A DNA stretch of 64,000 bases. It comes from an uncultured Sulfitobacter sp. (GTDB taxonomy: Bacteria > Pseudomonadota > Alphaproteobacteria > Rhodobacterales > Rhodobacteraceae). The notes under the pieces were generated by a model. That model saw only the letters and a program-made list of their open reading frames with translations. It ran no database searches and had not been told where the DNA came from. Of the stretch, positions 62,623 through 64,000 are shown piece after piece. A program made the position numbers and the translations under genes. Positions within the stretch are counted from its first letter, which is position 1. Each line of letters starts with the position of its first letter. The stretch lies in assembly GCA_913060815.1 (NCBI GenBank), contig CAJXSZ010000004.1, forward strand, positions 62,001 to 126,000. Reading direction: 5' to 3'.

Positions 62623-64000
62623 TTAGTTAGCGTCTTTGTAGGAAATCTCGCGCTTGTCGGTGCCGCCTTTTTCGCGGCGTACCAGCAGGCGGTTGAGCGC
62701 GTGGATATAGGCGCGCGCAGAGGCCACGACCGTATCGGTATCGGCGGATTGGCCCGTCACGATGCGGCCGTCTTCTTCCATGCGCACAGAGACAGTCGCC
62801 TGCGCATCGGTACCCTCGGTCACGGCGGCCACCTGATAGAGCTGGAGGCGCGCGGAATGCTCGACCAACGCCTTGATGCACTTGAAAGACGCATCCACAG
62901 GGCCGTCGCCATCCTGTTCGGTACTATGCTCGGCGCCGTCGATGATCAGCGTCATCTTGGCCTGATTTGGACCGTCAGTACCACATATGACGTGCATTGA
63001 TTTCAGCTTGATCCGGTCTGCCTCAGGGTCAGAGGCGACACGCATCAGGGCGATCAGATCCTCGTCGTAGATTTCTTTCTTGCGGTCGGCGAGTTCTTTG
63101 AAACGCACAAATACGTCCTTGAGCTGGTTGTCACCCAGCTCGTAGCCGAGGTTCTCCAACTTGGAGCGCAGGGCCGCGCGGCCCGAGTGCTTGCCCATGA
63201 CGATGTTCGTCTCGGTCAGGCCCACGTCCTCAGGGCGCATGATCTCGAATGTCTCGGCGTTCTTGAGCATGCCGTCTTGGTGGATACCACTTTCATGGGC
63301 AAAAGCATTTTTACCCACGATGGCCTTGTTGAACTGCACAGCAAAGCCGGACACTGTGGCCACACGGCGCGAGATGTTCATCAGTTTGGTGCTGTCCACA
63401 CCGGTCTGGTAGGGCATGATGTCGTTGCGGACTTTGAGGGCCATGACCACTTCTTCGAGGGCTGTGTTGCCTGCCCGCTCGCCGAGGCCGTTGATCGTGC
63501 ATTCGATCTGGCGGGCACCTGCTTCGACAGCTGCCAAAGAGTTGGCGGTCGCCATGCCCAGATCGTTGTGGCAATGGGTGGCAAAGATGATCTCATCCGC
63601 ACCGGGCACACGCTCGAGCAGCATGCGGATCAGGTCGGCACTCTCTCGTGGGGCGGTATATCCTACGGTGTCAGGAATGTTGATCGTGGTGGCGCCTGCC
63701 TTGATCGCGATCTCGACGGTGCGGCAGAGGTAGTCGGCCTCGGTCCGTGTGGCGTCCATGGGAGACCACTGCACATTTTCGCACAGGTTGCGCGCGTGGC
63801 TGACCGTCTCGTGGATGCGCACGGCCATCTCGTCCATAGTCAGGTTCGGGATGGCGCGGTGCAGCGGTGAGGTGCCGATGAACGTGTGGATGCGAGGGTT
63901 CTTGGCGTATTTGATCGCTTCCCAGCAGCGGTCGATATCAGCGTATTGCGCGCGGGACAGGCCGCAAATCTGGGCGCTCTTGGCCTGTTTGGCGATCTCG
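62623..64000 (-). CDS. leuA: 2-isopropylmalate synthase, 5' end beyond the window
   Basis: The reading frame is open from the stop codon at 62623 to the window edge, giving at least 459 residues; the track's Met at 63837 is internal. Upstream of it the frame reads SAQICGLSRAQYADIDRCWEAIKYAKNPRIHTFIGTSPLHR, a LeuA catalytic block. DTVGYT, ATHCHNDLGMATANSLAAVEAGA (metal-binding H-x-H in the TIM barrel) and the IHQDGMLKN region follow, then the C-terminal LeuA_dimer domain that binds leucine for feedback inhibition. It condenses acetyl-CoA and 2-oxoisovalerate, the first step of leucine synthesis. The N-terminal part is cut by the window. Confidence 0.93.
   Translation of the reverse strand, partial: EIAKQAKSAQICGLSRAQYADIDRCWEAIKYAKNPRIHTFIGTSPLHRAIPNLTMDEMAVRIHETVSHARNLCENVQWSPMDATRTEADYLCRTVEIAIKAGATTINIPDTVGYTAPRESADLIRMLLERVPGADEIIFATHCHNDLGMATANSLAAVEAGARQIECTINGLGERAGNTALEEVVMALKVRNDIMPYQTGVDSTKLMNISRRVATVSGFAVQFNKAIVGKNAFAHESGIHQDGMLKNAETFEIMRPEDVGLTETNIVMGKHSGRAALRSKLENLGYELGDNQLKDVFVRFKELADRKKEIYDEDLIALMRVASDPEADRIKLKSMHVICGTDGPNQAKMTLIIDGAEHSTEQDGDGPVDASFKCIKALVEHSARLQLYQVAAVTEGTDAQATVSVRMEEDGRIVTGQSADTDTVVASARAYIHALNRLLVRREKGGTDKREISYKDAN

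Noticed and set aside
1-64000. CRISPR arrays, tRNA or rRNA genes, insertion sequences, prophage genes
   Set aside because: I looked for direct repeat series, cloverleaf-like ends, transposase or integrase motifs and phage proteins and saw none. A tRNA scan and repeat search could confirm this.

Overview
The window looks like a chromosomal segment of a marine alphaproteobacterium of the Rhodobacterales (Roseobacter group). This is inferred from the gene families: tripartite TRAP and TTT uptake systems, polar amino-acid ABC transporters, GcvT-fused FAD dehydrogenases, a DUF1045 protein and short-chain acyl-responsive regulators, packed in mostly short operons. No rRNA, tRNA, CRISPR array, insertion sequence or phage gene is visible. 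Fifty-nine protein genes are supported; the last (leuA) runs off the right edge. Many ORF-track entries begin at TTG or GTG codons upstream of a better ATG, so I moved many starts to codons with a visible ribosome-binding site.

Left third (1-30 kb), mixed metabolism and transport. Genes include a degenerate histidine-kinase-like membrane protein, an IsdG/HmoA-type monooxygenase, an orphan citrate lyase alpha subunit, a MoxR ATPase with a VWA/DUF2201 partner, a hotdog-fold dehydratase, a Stealth phosphotransferase, a 2H phosphoesterase and an AhpD-like protein. An amino-acid ABC system follows with its binding protein divergent, then a MATE exporter and a secreted hydrolase divergent from a membrane-anchored AraC regulator. 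A TRAP operon is divergent from a TetR gene, which converges on an acyl-CoA ligase. Next come a DMGDH-like flavoprotein, a hybrid-input sensor kinase, a J1-crystallin-like ADP-ribosylglycohydrolase homologue, fadD and a BASS transporter.

Middle (30-50 kb), a surface-polysaccharide locus. It holds ugd, rmlD, galE, a phosphomannomutase and rmlBCA for UDP-GlcA, UDP-Gal and dTDP-rhamnose. A KpsM/KpsE/KpsT-type export complex is split over two strands. manC, gmd, an fcl-like gene and a ColD-like PLP enzyme serve GDP-linked deoxysugars. Glycosyltransferases of families 2, 25 and 11 (alpha-1,2-fucosyltransferase), an FkbM methyltransferase and a Kdo kinase complete it. Together they would build nucleotide sugars, assemble a rhamnose/fucose- (possibly colitose-) containing polymer and export it across the inner membrane. 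No Wza/KpsD, KpsC/KpsS or polymerase is in the window.

Right part (50-64 kb), organic-acid and amino-acid uptake. A FAH-family hydrolase and an ScfR-type regulator lie divergent from tctC-tctB-tctA, followed in the same direction by an oxalate-CoA-ligase-like enzyme, a PanE/ApbA-like reductase and a tandem Usp protein. This looks like one uptake-and-activation operon for a small carboxylate. A second, complete amino-acid ABC system (ATPase, permease, binding protein, permease) converges on leuA.

Several intergenic inverted repeats look like operators or attenuators. Two hairpins with the same GGGCGCA/TGCGCCC stem core follow the binding-protein genes of the TRAP and TTT operons, just before the permease genes.
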